The position numbers were made by a program, and so were the translations under genes. Positions 35,653 through 48,022 of a stretch of DNA of 64,000 nucleotides are shown in pieces. The stretch is from Vanrija pseudolonga (lineage: Eukaryota > Basidiomycota > Tremellomycetes > Trichosporonales > Trichosporonaceae): positions 2,914,001-2,978,000 of the forward strand of contig NC_085851.1 of NCBI RefSeq assembly GCF_020906515.1, read 5' to 3'. A model generated the notes under the pieces. That model searched no databases. It was given only the letters and a program-made list of their open reading frames with translations, and was not told where the DNA came from. Numbering within the stretch: position 1 is the stretch's first letter; each line of letters begins with the position of its first letter.

Positions 35653-38600
35653 TTAGTTGAACGTTCCCAATTCTTTCCCAAAGTATCCGGACTCTGGAAG
35701 AGGAAGTCGGCGACAGGCTGCGCCCTCGCAGCCCTGGTACATGACCTCGTTGCCCCACCAGCTGATCTCGAGCTTGGGGATGTTCATGGTGAAGAAGATG
35801 ATGACGGCCGAGATGGCGATACCGGCAGAGAAGGCGGCGTTGGCAATGTAGTTGTACTTGGACCACCAGTCGAGGTAGCGAGGCTTGATCCACGCCCACG
35901 ATGCGAGAGACAGGTAGAGCAGAGGGGTCATGTAGGACAGGTTGTAAGGAGCCCAGGCGGTAACACCTCCAGTGCAGATAAGAGCAGGGTGAAGGTAACG
36001 GAAGATCTTGACGCGAGGGAAGAACTTCTGAAGACCCCAGCAGATGGCCACAAGCGCAACGCCGACTGGGAACCCAAGAAGGATGAGGGTGTAACGACCA
36101 CCCGAGCCAAAGACCTTGCGAGGACCGATGGAACCCCAGAAGACTGCCGCAGTGAAGAATGTGTTCTCTGGAAAGAGGGTCAGAAACAAAATGTGGGGTC
36201 CCAGTGGGATGAACTCACGGCCAGGGCAAGTCATGCGGAAAGCGGCATTCGAAGTACAAACGTCCTTGAGTCCCATCTGGAAGTTGAAGATGGCTGAGCA
36301 GACAACGGAAGACACTAGCGTGGCGACCATCTGAGCAATGAAGGTGTGCCTGGGTGGGATCTTGGTGTAGTGACCGATCTTGAGGTCGTTGGCAAAGTTG
36401 AGAGCGTGGGCCGTAGTGATGTAGCCGTAGGTCTTGAAGTAATTCAAGGAGATGGCGTTACCCTCGACAATGGAACCACCAATAAACTGAGCCAGGACGT
36501 TGAGAGTGATGGCGTTACCCGTGACGGCACCAATGATTCCGAGAGGAATAAGGAAGATGGCGGCAAGCAGGAGACCGTAGAAGACGATACCGGGGCTGAC
36601 ACCAGTAGGGAACCCTGCCAGACCGGCAACACCAAAGGCGATCGACAGAACAAGGCAGGTCAAGTACCACCACTCGGGAACCTCCTTGTAGCGCCTCATG
36701 AGGCGAAGGTGGATGTCTGCTCCGAGGTCGTCGGTGTCCTCAAGCTCGGCGTTCTCCTCGGCTGAGCCCTTGTTACGCCAGCTGCGAACAGTCTTCTTGA
36801 CGTCACGCCAGAGCGACTTGAAGCCGTGCACGATTTCACGACGGTGATACAGGATCACGTAGCAGACGGTGGACGAATAGGCGGCGAAGAACCAGAAGTA
36901 GATGGTAATGTTACCGGCGGCCATGTAGGGCTCCGAGTACTGCTGGTACGCCTCCTCAACGAACACGCCACGCTCGTCCAGGATTCGGGACACGTTGTAA
37001 CGGGTGCCGTACCTGTCGAACACGCGGTTGGAGTTGATAGGGAGGTAAGAGGTGTCGAAGACGTTGTTCCAGTAGAAGCCGATGATCATGAACATGGCCA
37101 TGATGGCACCGATGTAGAGGTTGACAACAGTGAACAGGGGAGTGACCCAAGGCTGACCGCCAACAGTGGCAGTGTTCCAGTCGAACGTGGGCCATGGGTT
37201 GACACCGAGGCCGTTGACGGAACCCACAATGTTGTTGAGAGGTCCGTTGTCGGGCGCAATCCACGACATCCAGTTGAACGTTGACGTGGCCTGGAAGATG
37301 AAATTCGGGAACCAAAAGTACACAAACACTCCTATCAGAGTGTACATGAAGAAGCGGAGACGGCTGATCGAGTAGAGCTTCTTGAAGGGACCTGGCACCG
37401 AAGAGTGGTTGTCGGCGTGGAAGGCCTTGTTGAGGGCCATGGTGGAAAGGGACAGCGGCCACACGCAGTAGCTAGGCCACACGATGAAACGACGGGTAAG
37501 ACCAGCCAGACCATATCCAATAAAGTTTGTCGACAGAGTGTTGAGGAGCTGGTAGCCGTAGTTGCGAGAGTATGACTGGTTGAAGAAGATGGGAAGTGCC
37601 TGGGTCATAATCTGAAAAGTGTGTGAGCAAGTGTGGCACAGCCACAGGGCGTTTCGGTCTTCCTCGACACCCTCTCAACTGAAACTTACGACGTAGGCAG
37701 TGTAGGGGGTCGCAAAGCTGTGACAGTGTAAGCATGAAGTAAAGGATTAAACATGAGAAAGTGATACTCACGCAGTGTTGGCCATGATCGTGATGAGCAT
37801 GTGCTCCTTGCGCGAGAATTTACCAGGGTTGAGCGAGTGGTAAGTGCCGAAAAGCTTGAAGCCCTTGTCCGGCAGGACACGCTCAAGGAACTTCATGGCA
37901 GGGACTGATGCGGTTAGAACTCGAGTCTGGTGCAATGTAAATCTCACAGGCAAGGAGCTGGGCAACGTTGGACGTGATGGTGACACTGGGCTGACGGATC
38001 GAGAAGAGCTCGTTCACAAAAGCACCGGCTCCCGAGAAGATGATACCAACGACCCACACTCGGATGGTGAGAGAAGGCTCGCTTGGGTCGTCGACGGGGT
38101 CCACAACGGCGCGAACCTCGGCGTAGGGCGAGTTCTCGGTCGCAATAAGCGCCTCCATCTTCATGGCATTGACGAGCTCGCTGTGCTTGTCGGGGTGGGC
38201 GATAACATCGGGGTCCTGAAGGAACATGCGAATGTCGGCAATGGTGTCAGAGCTGACGTTCTGGTCATGCTCGTGAAGGTCGAGGAACTGTTGCATGATC
38301 TGGGGGCGAATGTCAGTTGAATGTTGCAGTGTGTGACAGGTTGAGTGGCACTCACGTGCCGGGTGCGCTCAAGAGTCATGGCGCTCAGCCTCTCCTCCGC
38401 AACATCAATGTCCGCCTGGGTCATGTCCAGGTGCCTAGAGTAAGCTGAGAACGAACTGAACAACATACATGTGCTTGGCCGCCGAGTTGAGGGCCTCATG
38501 GTCAGGAGTGCTGGGATGGCCCACTTCCACAACGGCGGCATCAACCTTCTCGTTCAACTTGTCCTATCACTGTCAGCACGGACTGGGATCGCTGTAGCTT

Positions 38601-38659
38601 ACCTCTCCCGAAAGGGGCGGAGACTCCTTCTCTCCATAGGTATGGACGTCCTTGTACAT
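35653..38659 (-). CDS. OPT family oligopeptide transporter
   Basis: Proton-coupled importer of small peptides, possibly glutathione, in the plasma membrane. Exons 38659-38603, 38563-38469, 38434-38356, 38299-37948, 37904-37772, 37717-37690, 37611-36219 and 36167-35653 give 883 aa. A charged ~130-residue N-terminal cytosolic segment precedes the first membrane helix (VWVVGIIFSGAGAFVNELFS). Around fourteen or more hydrophobic stretches follow. Family signatures include the NPG segment (FGTYHSLNPGKFSRKEH), WPSYCVWPLSLSTMALNKAFH, and VPEWWYLTCLVLSIAFG. The last intron (36218-36168, 51 nt) is in frame. Substrate cannot be told from sequence. Confidence 0.94.
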
Positions 38660-40177
38660 TGGGGGCAACGATTCTCAAGGCGATGGAGGAGAAGTGTGGG
38701 GCGATCCGTGCTCATTTATGTACAGGACGCGCTGCGGAGCACGACCTCGGCCGCCATTCTCTGCCTCAGGCTCTCGGCCCATGACGCAAGGATAACAACA
38801 GGTGGGGGATAGAGGGATTGTTGCCCACCAGCACCAGAATCGATCCAAGAATTGCGTCTTACCCCACAGGGATGGTGTCGGGTGCGCAGGAGAGGCGGTC
38901 GGTCCCAAGAGTTCCCGACCTTGGACTCATCCTGCCAAGGGTGAGCTAGTGCCTGGACAGTGATAGTTCAGAGGCTGACGGTTGGCTGGGCCTCCAGCTA
39001 TCCGTGGAGTCGTTTGGAGGCGTTGGTGGTGGGTACAGGACCACGATGTTCGCCTGGTCAGCTCCGCCTTGGCATCCATAGCTGACCGCATGGTGCATTT
39101 TACTTGGCTTGTCGGCATCGCGCGCATCGCGTCCACCAATCGCCGGCAAAACCACCACCTGAGCCGTGGAGCGTGCCTGAAAACCCGCATTGCCATCTGT
39201 TCGCCTCGGCAATCTTCGTGATGAAAAACCACTCCACCCTCTGACCTCGGGCTCACGCTCCAACAATCAATGTAACGCTCCACCGTTGCAATGTAGGGAG
39301 TGCGCCATTCTTGCATGCAGACATTGCATCTTCACTCTTGGCTCCATGATGCCCGGCGAGGCCCGTTCTATCTTGGTATCTTGGGTGGGCACACTCCGCC
39401 TCAGCTGTTCGGAGCTCTCCAGCATGTTCATCCCTTTGAGGTTCACCCAGCATTGTCGGCAAGGCACCAGGCTAGTCACGTCACCTGCCCCGAGGATGGC
39501 GGCTGCTGATGCGGAAGTGCAACGCGTATCTATGAGTCGCCACATGTCCACTTCTTGGCAAATAGCTTGGCTTGCCCTTGGCTAACCGACGTCGCCCATT
39601 CAACCTCCAGTACGCGGCGCGCTGTTTGACAAGGTCGGCTGCGGACAAGGGCCAGAGAGTGGGTCTGCTAGCATGTGGAACAGCCTTGGCATTGTTGCCG
39701 AAGCACCGCGTGCTGCTCGGTCCTCGCGGGACGGCGCCGAACCGACTCCACCTGACCGACCCCTCATTCGCCCACCGGCGTCACCGGCTCCTTGGGCCCC
39801 AACCTGGGGCACCGGCATTGCTCGACCGTTGCCGCATGCTCCTAAACGTCGGAGAATCAGGAGTTTCTTGCCGTACGTACCTTACTCGGGGGCCTGTCGA
39901 GTGAGATCAGTGATGGAGCGCCGTCCACACAGCGGTGGGGGCTGACCGAGTTTGCGGAGCGGCGGGGGCCGCCGGGCCGCTCCGCCGAAAACCCAAGAAG
40001 CCGCCCAGACCAGAATGTGACGTAGGTTGACTCGGCATTAGACTTCTGACGTAAACAGAGAGCTGGAGAGAGTCCTATTCCATCGAGAATGCATAGTCTG
40101 CGCGGTACATGTGGACTTCTTTGCGGAGGGGCCGCGAAATGCGGCATTGTATAATGTAGCGTTCACTGGTACAACGC
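38660..40177. promoter_or_regulatory. 1.5 kb intergenic region upstream of the OPT gene
   Basis: No gene recognised; ORFs here have no family motifs. A perfect 10-bp inverted repeat, GCGGAGCGGC (39954-39963) and GCCGCTCCGC (39976-39985), separated by 12 bp, lies in a very GC-rich patch. It could form a hairpin or bind a CGG-recognising zinc cluster regulator, but nothing else supports that. Confidence 0.4.
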
Positions 40178-42082
40178 TTAATAGCTCAAGGTTTGAACAA
40201 GCTGGTCAAACACACGGATGACGTCTGGCTGGTAGAACTTCTCATAAGCCAGGGGGACGGGCATGCTGGAAGTAGTCAGCATCACAAACACATGGACACT
40301 CAGGCCAAAGCACTTACTCCCAGCCGCTGACCAAACCCACGGGGGCCTCAAGGTAGTCGAACGCACGACGGCCAACCTCACCAGCGAGGTTGTTTCCGAC
40401 ACCACCGCTCTTGCCGGCTTCGTGGACAACCACCAGGCGTCCAGTCTTGCGGACCGCCTCAGTAATCTCGTTGATCGGAAGAGGGTTAATAGCTCGCAAG
40501 TCGATCAGCTGGATAGAAGGGGCTGGGTTAGGGGGACGGAGCCTCTCGGGCAGGAATTGCACCAGGCTTGGCGGAGGGTTGGTAAGAAGCTCGATGGCGC
40601 GCACTGGAGTCGTCAGCAACAGACAACAAACGGTACCTCGTCACGCCACATACGTGTAGTATAGAGCGGCGTTCCGTAGGAAACCACAGTCAAGTCTGTG
40701 CCCTCCTGGATAGTGTCGATGCTGTCAAGGGGCAGAGTGTAGTCATCCACAGGCACTTCTTCGACTGGACTTGTTAGAAGAACCCTTAGATCGTTTGAAA
40801 AGAGCCTCACCAGCAGCACGGTACCTGAGTGTGTTAGATGTGTTCAATTTCCAGTACAAAGCTCCCAAGAACTCACAGGACCTTAGGCTCAAAGACAATC
40901 GTAGGGTTGGGGTCGCGAATGGCCGCCAACAGCACACCCTTCGCCTGGATGGGAGACCTGATAACGGCTACCTTGAGACCGGCGGCTCCGAGGAAGAAGC
41001 CCTGGATGATCAGCTTTCGGGACCGACGCAGTGGCTTACTTCGGGACTCTGCGAGTGGTACAGACCGCCGTGACCGACACTCATAATGGGAGCTCGCACT
41101 GTAAAGGAGCCGCCTGGCAGTGGGTAACCCCCACCGCTGGCGTAGCGTTGCTTCGCTGCTTCGTTGACGAGCTGAGTTGTCAGTGGACTTCTTTCGTTGG
41201 AGCTTGAAGCAACGCACCTGGTCAAAAGCTGGGAAAATCTGGCACTGTCAGACGCAATGCTCGCAATTGTGGTATGATACACGTACGTAGTCTCCGAACT
41301 GGATCTCCGCAATCGCAGTAGATCCCACACTCGCCAGGCCGATGCCAAAGCCTGCAATACCTTGCTCAGTGAGCGGAGTGTTGAAGACGCGCTTCTGGCC
41401 TGCGATGCGTTAGCCAACACACCGGTGACCAAGAACGGTAACCTACCAAACTCCTCTGCCAGTCCATGGGTACAGCGGCTGTATCTATGTTAGCTGCCGT
41501 GGCTGGAAAGAGGACGGAGGACAAGACGCCAGCCCGTAGTTTTAAAGAAATACCACTCACAACACTCCATGAGCTTTCACATCCTCGCCAAACACAAATG
41601 CCCTAGGGTTGGTCTCAAGCGCAGTCCTGTTTACTGTCAGCCTATAAACAAGACAGAGGCCACGTCTTGTTCACCCACTTGAGAGCATCGCGAATGGCTT
41701 GATGAAGACTCATCTTGCGGGTCTCGCGACCCTTCCCTGTCGGTCCACGAAGTCCATGACCATCGGCGAAAAGAAGACCGGGAGTAGCCAAAGCCTGTGT
41801 TGTCAGCATCATACGGTCAAGTCACACAAGCTCGAGAGAACGTACAGCCTCACGGGTAGACTTGAGGAGGTTGCTGCTTCCCAGGGAAGGCTCTGCCTCC
41901 TGAGCAGATGCCTCTGACGGAACTGCTCTTGCCGGAGGGACCTCTGGCGATGCTGCTGCCTTGCCAGAAGCCTGGGCAGCGGCTGCCAGGTATCGGCGCT
42001 GCTGAGTGCTGCGAGCAAGAGCGGGGCGGCTTTGGACCAGCATCTTGCCCAGGGGCGCCATGCGGCTAGTGGAGGACAGCAT
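40178..42082 (-). CDS. BCKDHB: Branched-chain 2-oxoacid dehydrogenase E1 subunit beta, mitochondrial
   Basis: Beta subunit of the thiamine-dependent decarboxylase that breaks down keto acids from Leu, Ile and Val. Exons 42082-41846, 41794-41679, 41626-41561, 41478-41447, 41399-41287, 41238-41218, 41171-41040, 41001-40877, 40824-40811, 40764-40654, 40603-40318 and 40265-40178 close at 446 aa. The first ~40 residues are Arg/Ala/Ser-rich without acids, a likely mitochondrial presequence. Core motifs: [76 protein letters not shown]. The [13 protein letters not shown] stretch favours the branched-chain enzyme over pyruvate dehydrogenase beta. Exons of 14 and 21 nt are notable. Confidence 0.92.
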
Positions 42083-42674
42083 TCGAGATGGGGCTTGTCA
42101 CCGAGACGTGTCTAGGTGAGTAGGAATGAGAATAGAGCGGTGGTTATGGGTTTGTGGTTGTTACAAAGAGATTGTGGGGTCGTGTGTTGCATGTATGCAG
42201 TCCTCTCCCTCTGGTTGTCGCGACATTCGTGGGTGGGTTGGGTGGTGCACTCGTTGTAGTGCCGAGGTCATGTTCCGCCCGGAGTGACGACCCGGGGCAA
42301 CTAACTCACCCTGCCTGCCGCCTCTGGTCCGGAGCCCCCACATCATACCCCACGTCGCGTCCTGCCAAATCACGTGATAGTCGATTTTGCTTCCGTCACC
42401 AACCGACCGCGCCGCGTTACCGTTCGACAGCCTGGCCGTGGTCGCGCTGTACCGTACCGCGCGCACCGCACCGCTGCGCCGTGTTAGAGCGCCACGTTGT
42501 CGTCATGTTGTCTTTTGCCGCGACCAACCAAGATCGCGTCGCGACTGAACCACCAGCTTGATCGCCAAAGCTCAAGTGATTGCACGTCAACAATCAGGCT
42601 TGCCTAATCCCACACCCCTGTTCCCAACCCGAAAGGAAAAAGGCATTGCACCAGCCGATTACTCGTACTTCGCA
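42083..42674. promoter_or_regulatory. BCKDHB/ERV41 divergent intergenic region
   Basis: Contains both upstream regions. An open frame continues upstream of the chosen ERV41 start to an ATG at 42558, so part of 42558-42674 could be coding. No repeat or other gene seen. Confidence 0.35.
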
Positions 42675-44338
42675 ATGTACGAGCCTCACCTCGACCATCA
42701 GGCGCATATTCCGTCGGGGGACGGCGAAGGTGTCTCCCTTCTCGATGAGCTCGACAAGTTAGCTCCTATCAAGCGCTTCGATGCTTTCCCAAAGGTTCGT
42801 GCTACCCGTCAACACTGGCTGACTTCCCCTTTGTAGGTGCAATCTACCTACACCAGCAAATCTCAACGGGGCGGCCTGCTCACAGCAGTCGTGGGATTCA
42901 TCATCTTCCTGCTCGTCTTGGTATGTCTCCGGCCCCCAAGCAGAATATTAATGTGTAGAACGACCTCGGAGAGTATCTCTATGGTGCACCGAACCACATC
43001 TTCAGCGTAGACCAAGGGATCGAGAGGGATCTTCAGTTGAACATTGACATTACCGTCGCCATGCCTTGTCACTGTAGGTTACCTGCCAGTCAATTGATTG
43101 TCATTGCTAACCGAATGCCTCAGACCTTACGATTGACCTCCGGGACGCTGTTGGAGACCGCCTGCATCTGAACAATGATTTCGCTAAGGAGGGGGTAAGT
43201 CGCGGTCCCAGTTGGCTTCTGGAAACTAACACTTATCTTGCAGACTCACTTCAACCCCGGGCGAGCTGTGTCAATGAAGTGAGAGCTTCAGCCATGTTTC
43301 TCATGACCACGGCTAACCCTTTGCAGGATCGGATCATCGACCAAAGTGGCATCCGTTTCTGAATTGATCTCATCCGCCAAGCGCAGGACCCCAAACCAGA
43401 AGTCGTCGCTCTCCGGCCTCCGCGCTCTCTTCACATCTCGAGACTCGGAACGCCGTCACGCTGCCTATCGTGCGACCCACGACAAGGTGGAGAATGGTCC
43501 CGCCTGTCGCATTTATGGCAGTGTTGAGGTGAAGAAGGTCACCGCCAACCTGCACATCACTTCCTTGGGCCACGGCTATGTCAGCTACGAGCACACGGAC
43601 CATGCTTGTGAGTCGGAAATGAGCAGGGTTCCCGCTGACCGGGCAGTGATGAACCTTTCTCATGTCATTCACGAGTTCTCGTTTGGCCCGTTCTTCCCTG
43701 CCATCTCGCAGCCTCTTGATCTGAGTCTGGAGACAACCGACAATGGTGAGTAGCGAGGTAAGAGTCATCTCCTGACGCTTCTATCAGCCTTCACCGCCTT
43801 CCAGTACTTCTTGCGTGTTGTTCCAACCACCTATATCTCCTCTAGTCGTCGCAAGCTTGTGACTTCTCAGGCAAGTCCCCTTCTAAGGTGAACATCAATT
43901 CTAATAATGCGTAGTATGCGGTGACGGAGAACACCCGTACGTTTGATCACGGCCGGGGAGTTCCCGGTATCTTCTTCAAGTACGACATTGAGCCAATGTC
44001 CATCACGGTCGAAGAGCGCACCACCTCGCTGTACCAGTTCCTAATTCGGCTCGCAGGTGTTGTTGGTGAGTCATGGTCATGGAATATCCCAGTCTTGCTT
44101 GCATCGGCTGACTCTCTCAGGCGGAGTTTGGACCGTGGCTTCGTTCGGCCTTCGTGTTGCCAACCGCGCTCAGCGCGAGGTCATCAAGGCCACGGGCAAG
44201 GAGAAGGAGGTTATTCCGTCGGCGTTTTCTGCGGGCCGGGGATCAGAGAGCGCAGGCTTCATGGGAGGTGACTCTGGCGGCAACAACTGGCTTTCGAACA
44301 GGAATAGCGACTCGTATGGCGATTGGAAGAGGAGATAA
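42675..44338 (+). CDS. ERV41: ER-Golgi vesicle protein, ERV41/ERGIC2-like
   Basis: Membrane protein that cycles between ER and Golgi in COPII/COPI vesicles, normally paired with Erv46. Exons 42675-42794, 42837-42920, 42959-43073, 43124-43194, 43244-43278, 43327-43607, 43647-43745, 43788-43870, 43915-44065 and 44121-44338 join to 418 aa. KRFDAFPKVQ precedes a membrane helix (GLLTAVVGFIIFLLVL); the large lumenal part includes CRIYGSVEVKKVTANLHIT, a conserved family segment, and LMNLSHVIHEFSFGPFFP. YQFLIRLAGVVGGVWTVASF is the second membrane helix. The intron 43871-43914 has a GC donor. Start is uncertain: an in-frame ATG at 42558 would add 39 residues. Confidence 0.9.
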
Positions 44339-44690
44339 CGCATCAGCCTAACGCTGGCACCAGCCCCCAAGCATTAGATTCAATACCATGTGCATGTGCA
44401 TGAAGCTCTCGGCAGAATTTACCTCATACTCAACCCCCAAGTGACTGACCCACCTCACCAGGCATTCTTCACTTGACGCCGGTGTGGAGAAATAACGATC
44501 CGTGGGTGTTCCATCATTCTAACTCTTCCTTCATCCACTCTTCCCTCATCCGAACTTTTCATCACTCAGCATTCGACTCACTCTTACAAACACCTCCCTC
44601 TCCACAATCACACTCACTCTTGTAGCGTCACTCTCCGTCAATAGTCTAGGTCGCTCTTCTACTTTGCACGACCACGATCCCCTCAACATC
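44339..44690. other. Intergenic region, ERV41 to coiled-coil gene
   Basis: 352 bp between two plus-strand genes. The latter part (44510-44650) is rich in ACTC/TCTTCC pyrimidine words on the sense strand, as expected of a promoter or 5' leader. Nothing else seen. Confidence 0.35.
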
Positions 44691-46209
44691 ATGTCCTCCA
44701 GACTGGAGAGGCGCAGCTTCTACCAGCAGCTGGGCGAGGCAGCCCGCAGCAATCAAACCTATGTAGCTCCGAGCAACCTCCGCTGGGGCACCACCCTGGC
44801 GCAAGGTGAGGGCGTCCTTGATGGCGAAGCTCTGAACATCTCTCCAGGCCAACCTCGCCCCGACGAGGGCCTCTTCACCCAGCCTCGACTCGACCTTCGA
44901 GACGCGGGGCTTGCCAGCAACGCTGACCTTCCTCCGATGGTGCCCCTGGCCACTTACGTTTCTGCGCCCGTCTATTCTAGCGATCTGCAGCACCCAGGCC
45001 AACACCATATGGAGTCCTACGGTCTGCCGGCCGTGCCAGGGAACTGGATATCGCCGCAGCAGTGAGTACTAGCCATTCCTTCATCGAGTCGTGCTCAAAA
45101 CCCGCCCAGTCACCAGGGCTTCTCTCACGCCGTTCCCGACCAGGCAGACCTCAGGAATCAAGTTGCCCAGCTCCAAGCCCAGCTTCTGGCAAGCTATGTG
45201 AATGACCCGAGGAGAACATTTGGGCTGATGTTAGAACCGCGAGCAACAGCTCAAGGACCGATCCACCGAGGCCAACAACCCCTCGCATGGAGGCCATCGT
45301 GAACCGACCAAGGACGCTGAAAAGCCTGATCCCTCGGCGAGAACCATCATGGCCCTGGAGCACAAGGTGGCCGAGCTGGAGCAGTTGGCAGCCGCCGAGT
45401 CTGCAAAGCGCAGGGAAGCTGAGAGCCGCGAACGAGGCGCCAATAAGAGCCAATCCCTCATTGCTAAAGAGAAGCACGAGGCCACGCGCAAAGCTGAGGA
45501 GCTCGAAAAGCTCCTCCATGAGGCACAGGACAGAGCAGCGGCGACCGAGCGTGCAATGCAAGACGTGAGTTCTTACCTTGACTGTCGACGCTGACTCGTC
45601 AGCAAGCGCGAACTGACCGCTCCGAGCTGGAACGCCTCAAGTCCCAGCGGGCAATGGATGCCAACCAGAACCGCATGGTCAAAGACCATCTCGGTCGGGT
45701 CGAGGTGCGTTAGCCCCGTCCTTGTGGCACTTCACTAATCATAGCAGCACGAAAGGGATCGCCTGAAGGACAAGCTCAAGTCGATTCAGTTTGAGAACAA
45801 TGCGCTCCAGAAGCGCGTTGACGAGCTGGCTCGAGAGGTAACTTGGACATGCCGGGGGTGTTGCTGAGCTGACAAGCAGAATGCTGCCATGTCCGCCGTT
45901 CAAAGGAGTCGAGGTCCGCAGGTATGCACACCAAGCAACAGAACCTGTCCTTGGCTATATCCACTGACTTGGCAGTCGGCCCACAAGATGCCAAACGGGG
46001 CGGGATCTTATCGTCACCGCGGGCCGATGGCCGCTCCGTTGTCTGTGAGCCATCTAAGCGGCAGAAGGAGAGAGCGGACCGTATGCTGACTGGGCTGAGC
46101 CTGCTGGACCACCGTCTCACCTCCCCAGTCGCCCCACGACCGTAGCAGTGGACAGACTCCTGGGAGGAGACCCCCAGTCCCCAGAGGTCAAGGTCGCCCC
46201 GCCGACTGA
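44691..46209 (+). CDS. Unrecognised coiled-coil protein
   Basis: Not assigned to a family. The hand-spliced model (exons 44691-45061, 45110-45197, 45250-45564, 45603-45704, 45745-45837, 45880-45921, 45976-46080, 46129-46209) gives 398 aa. Residues 1-125 are uncharged-rich and probably disordered. From about residue 130 to 310 there are long heptad-like runs rich in E, K, L, A and Q (ALEHKVAELEQLAAAES, EELEKLLHEAQDRAA, SELERLKSQRAMDANQ, KDKLKSIQFENNALQKRVDE), so a long coiled coil is likely. The 45705-45744 intron ends in a tandem CATAGCAG acceptor, so Gln may be in or out. The 3' end is unsure: a good intron (46217-46257) follows the chosen stop, suggesting another C-terminus. It is convergent with the next gene. 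Confidence 0.6.
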
Positions 46210-46408
46210 TCCCTTCGTGAGCGGCGCGTCATATATGTGCTACTAATACTGTCGCAGGCTCAACTCGAGCTGCTTGGCTGACCTCCGCTCGCGCCCTCGC
46301 CTCGTTTGCAACCGTGAAACCGTCTCAGACCCATCGATAGAGAATAGGCGATAGTCAACTTCGAGTATGTAGCATCATGTGTATATATGTTACGGGCAGA
46401 TGGCCCAA

Positions 46409-48022
46409 TTAGTCGACTTGGGTGTAGTTGCCAGGGAAAATGCCTTGGCGACCATCAAGTCGGCCCGTCCACCAGTCCTCCGCAGAGTCGGTCCTCTCGA
46501 CAATCTCGATGCGGTCTCCGGCGGAGAATGACAGGTCACCCGCAGCCTGCGAGTGCGTCAGCGTTCGGATCTCGCAGAGTCCCGCCTGACAAGCCACGTA
46601 CCTGTGCTTCGTAGTCGAAGATTGCAGTGCAGTATACCTTGGCAGCTGCGCCCGGCTTCGGCTTGAGAGGAGGAGGGGGAGGGGGCGCCTTCTTACCAGC
46701 TGCCGACGCAGCACTATAGGGCGGAGGCGCAGACACATTCCGAGCAGCATACGAGCCACCAGTCGATTCCTTGCGCGCAAGATCAGCCTTGGATGAGGAC
46801 GACACGTTGCGGGACACAGCCGATCCACCGCGGGACTGCTGAAGAAGCTTGGCTAAATGTCAGCGTTGTTGTTCAGACGGCACGCCTACCAGTCGTAACC
46901 AGGCGCTTGGTGATTCCCAGCTCCTCAAGCTGCTCGCCCGCTTCGCCGCGCTGCTCAAAGTAGACATTCTCGATGTCACGGCGCTCGAGGTCGTACTTGC
47001 CGTCGGTGAACGACTGAAGCTTCTCGAGCATGATGTAGTACACGTTGAGCCTGCGAGAATCAGCGTTGCGGCCTATTTGCCAAGGCCCCGCCCTGCACAT
47101 ACTGCATGTAGTAGAACGAGTGGAAGAGGGGGTCGACAAACTGAGTCGCCATTCGCAGGAACTCGGGAAGCTCGGTCTTGAGGAGGTTGTTGTAGTGCTC
47201 GTACTCGCCGGCAGCCAGCTCAAAGTCCTGTTCGACCTTGAACAGGTTCTTCTCGTCCTTGAGCGACTTCTCCTTCTTGTCTCTAAGCTTGTTGAGACTG
47301 TTGTTGTGACGGTCATAGTCGACGAGCTTGTGGTCGCGCTTCGTGCAAGTCTTTCGGATCTTCTTGCAGATGTCGTTCAGCTCCTTGCTGGGCTGGACGA
47401 TGCGAGACTCGATGAGATCAAGCTCGGGCTGGAGCGTTTCTGTCGCTGTCAGCGCGCGAGTTCTCCGTCATAATCGTACCTTTCAGCTCCTCCATGAGGC
47501 GCTGGTAAGAAGCAATGTTCTTGATCGTCACCTCGGACTGCGGGAACTTGGACGCGAGGTTGTACTCGTTGCCGATGGGCGCGAACAGCGTAGCAAGAGA
47601 CCCAGAGAAGCTGTTTCCCGACGTGAGAAGTGCTGGAGCTGTCAGCACACGCACACAAGTGCAATGGTGCACTTACATGTCACTGCGTCGCGAAACACGA
47701 CCGAGTCCTTGTGCATCTTCTCCGACGCAGCCTCGATGGCAGCGAACTTGCGTTCCCTGTGGTTGTCGTGAGCCCAATGTTGTGCCTCGCGCAGCAGCAC
47801 GTTGCAACACCTACCAGTCGTTGTACTCGGCATCGGTCGACTCTGAAGAGAAACAGGTCAGCTGCCTAGTTCGAGGGGTATCAAGACAAGCCTAGACATA
47901 CTCTTGGACATGCCAAACTTGGAGGTCAAGTTGTGCGGCGTCCTGTAGCCATTGTCAGTGCTCTGGCCGTTGGGCGCGCGGAGTCGGACTCACCGCTGAA
48001 GGGCCTTTGTCATGCCCTTCAT
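46409..48022 (-). CDS. RVS167: BAR-SH3 amphiphysin-like protein (RVS167/Hob1 type)
   Basis: Membrane-curving adaptor that links actin patches to vesicle scission in endocytosis. Exons 48022-47994, 47942-47902, 47842-47815, 47756-47677, 47632-47480, 47439-47103, 47050-46890, 46852-46602 and 46546-46409 give 405 aa. The N-terminus MKGMTKALQRTPHNLTSKF is the usual amphipathic start of the BAR domain, which runs to about residue 245 (SKELNDICKKIRKTCTKRDH, FHSFYYMQLNVYYIMLEKL). A Ser/Pro-rich linker with KKAPPPPPPLKPKP follows. A C-terminal SH3 domain (CTAIFDYEAQ, DLSFSAGDRIEIV, WWTGRL, GIFPGNYTQ) ends the protein. The acceptor before exon 5 has an alternative six bases upstream. Confidence 0.93.

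Noticed and set aside
38675-39585. Overlapping short frames upstream of the OPT gene
   Set aside because: No family resemblance, no coherent splicing, and frames run on both strands as expected by chance at this GC content.
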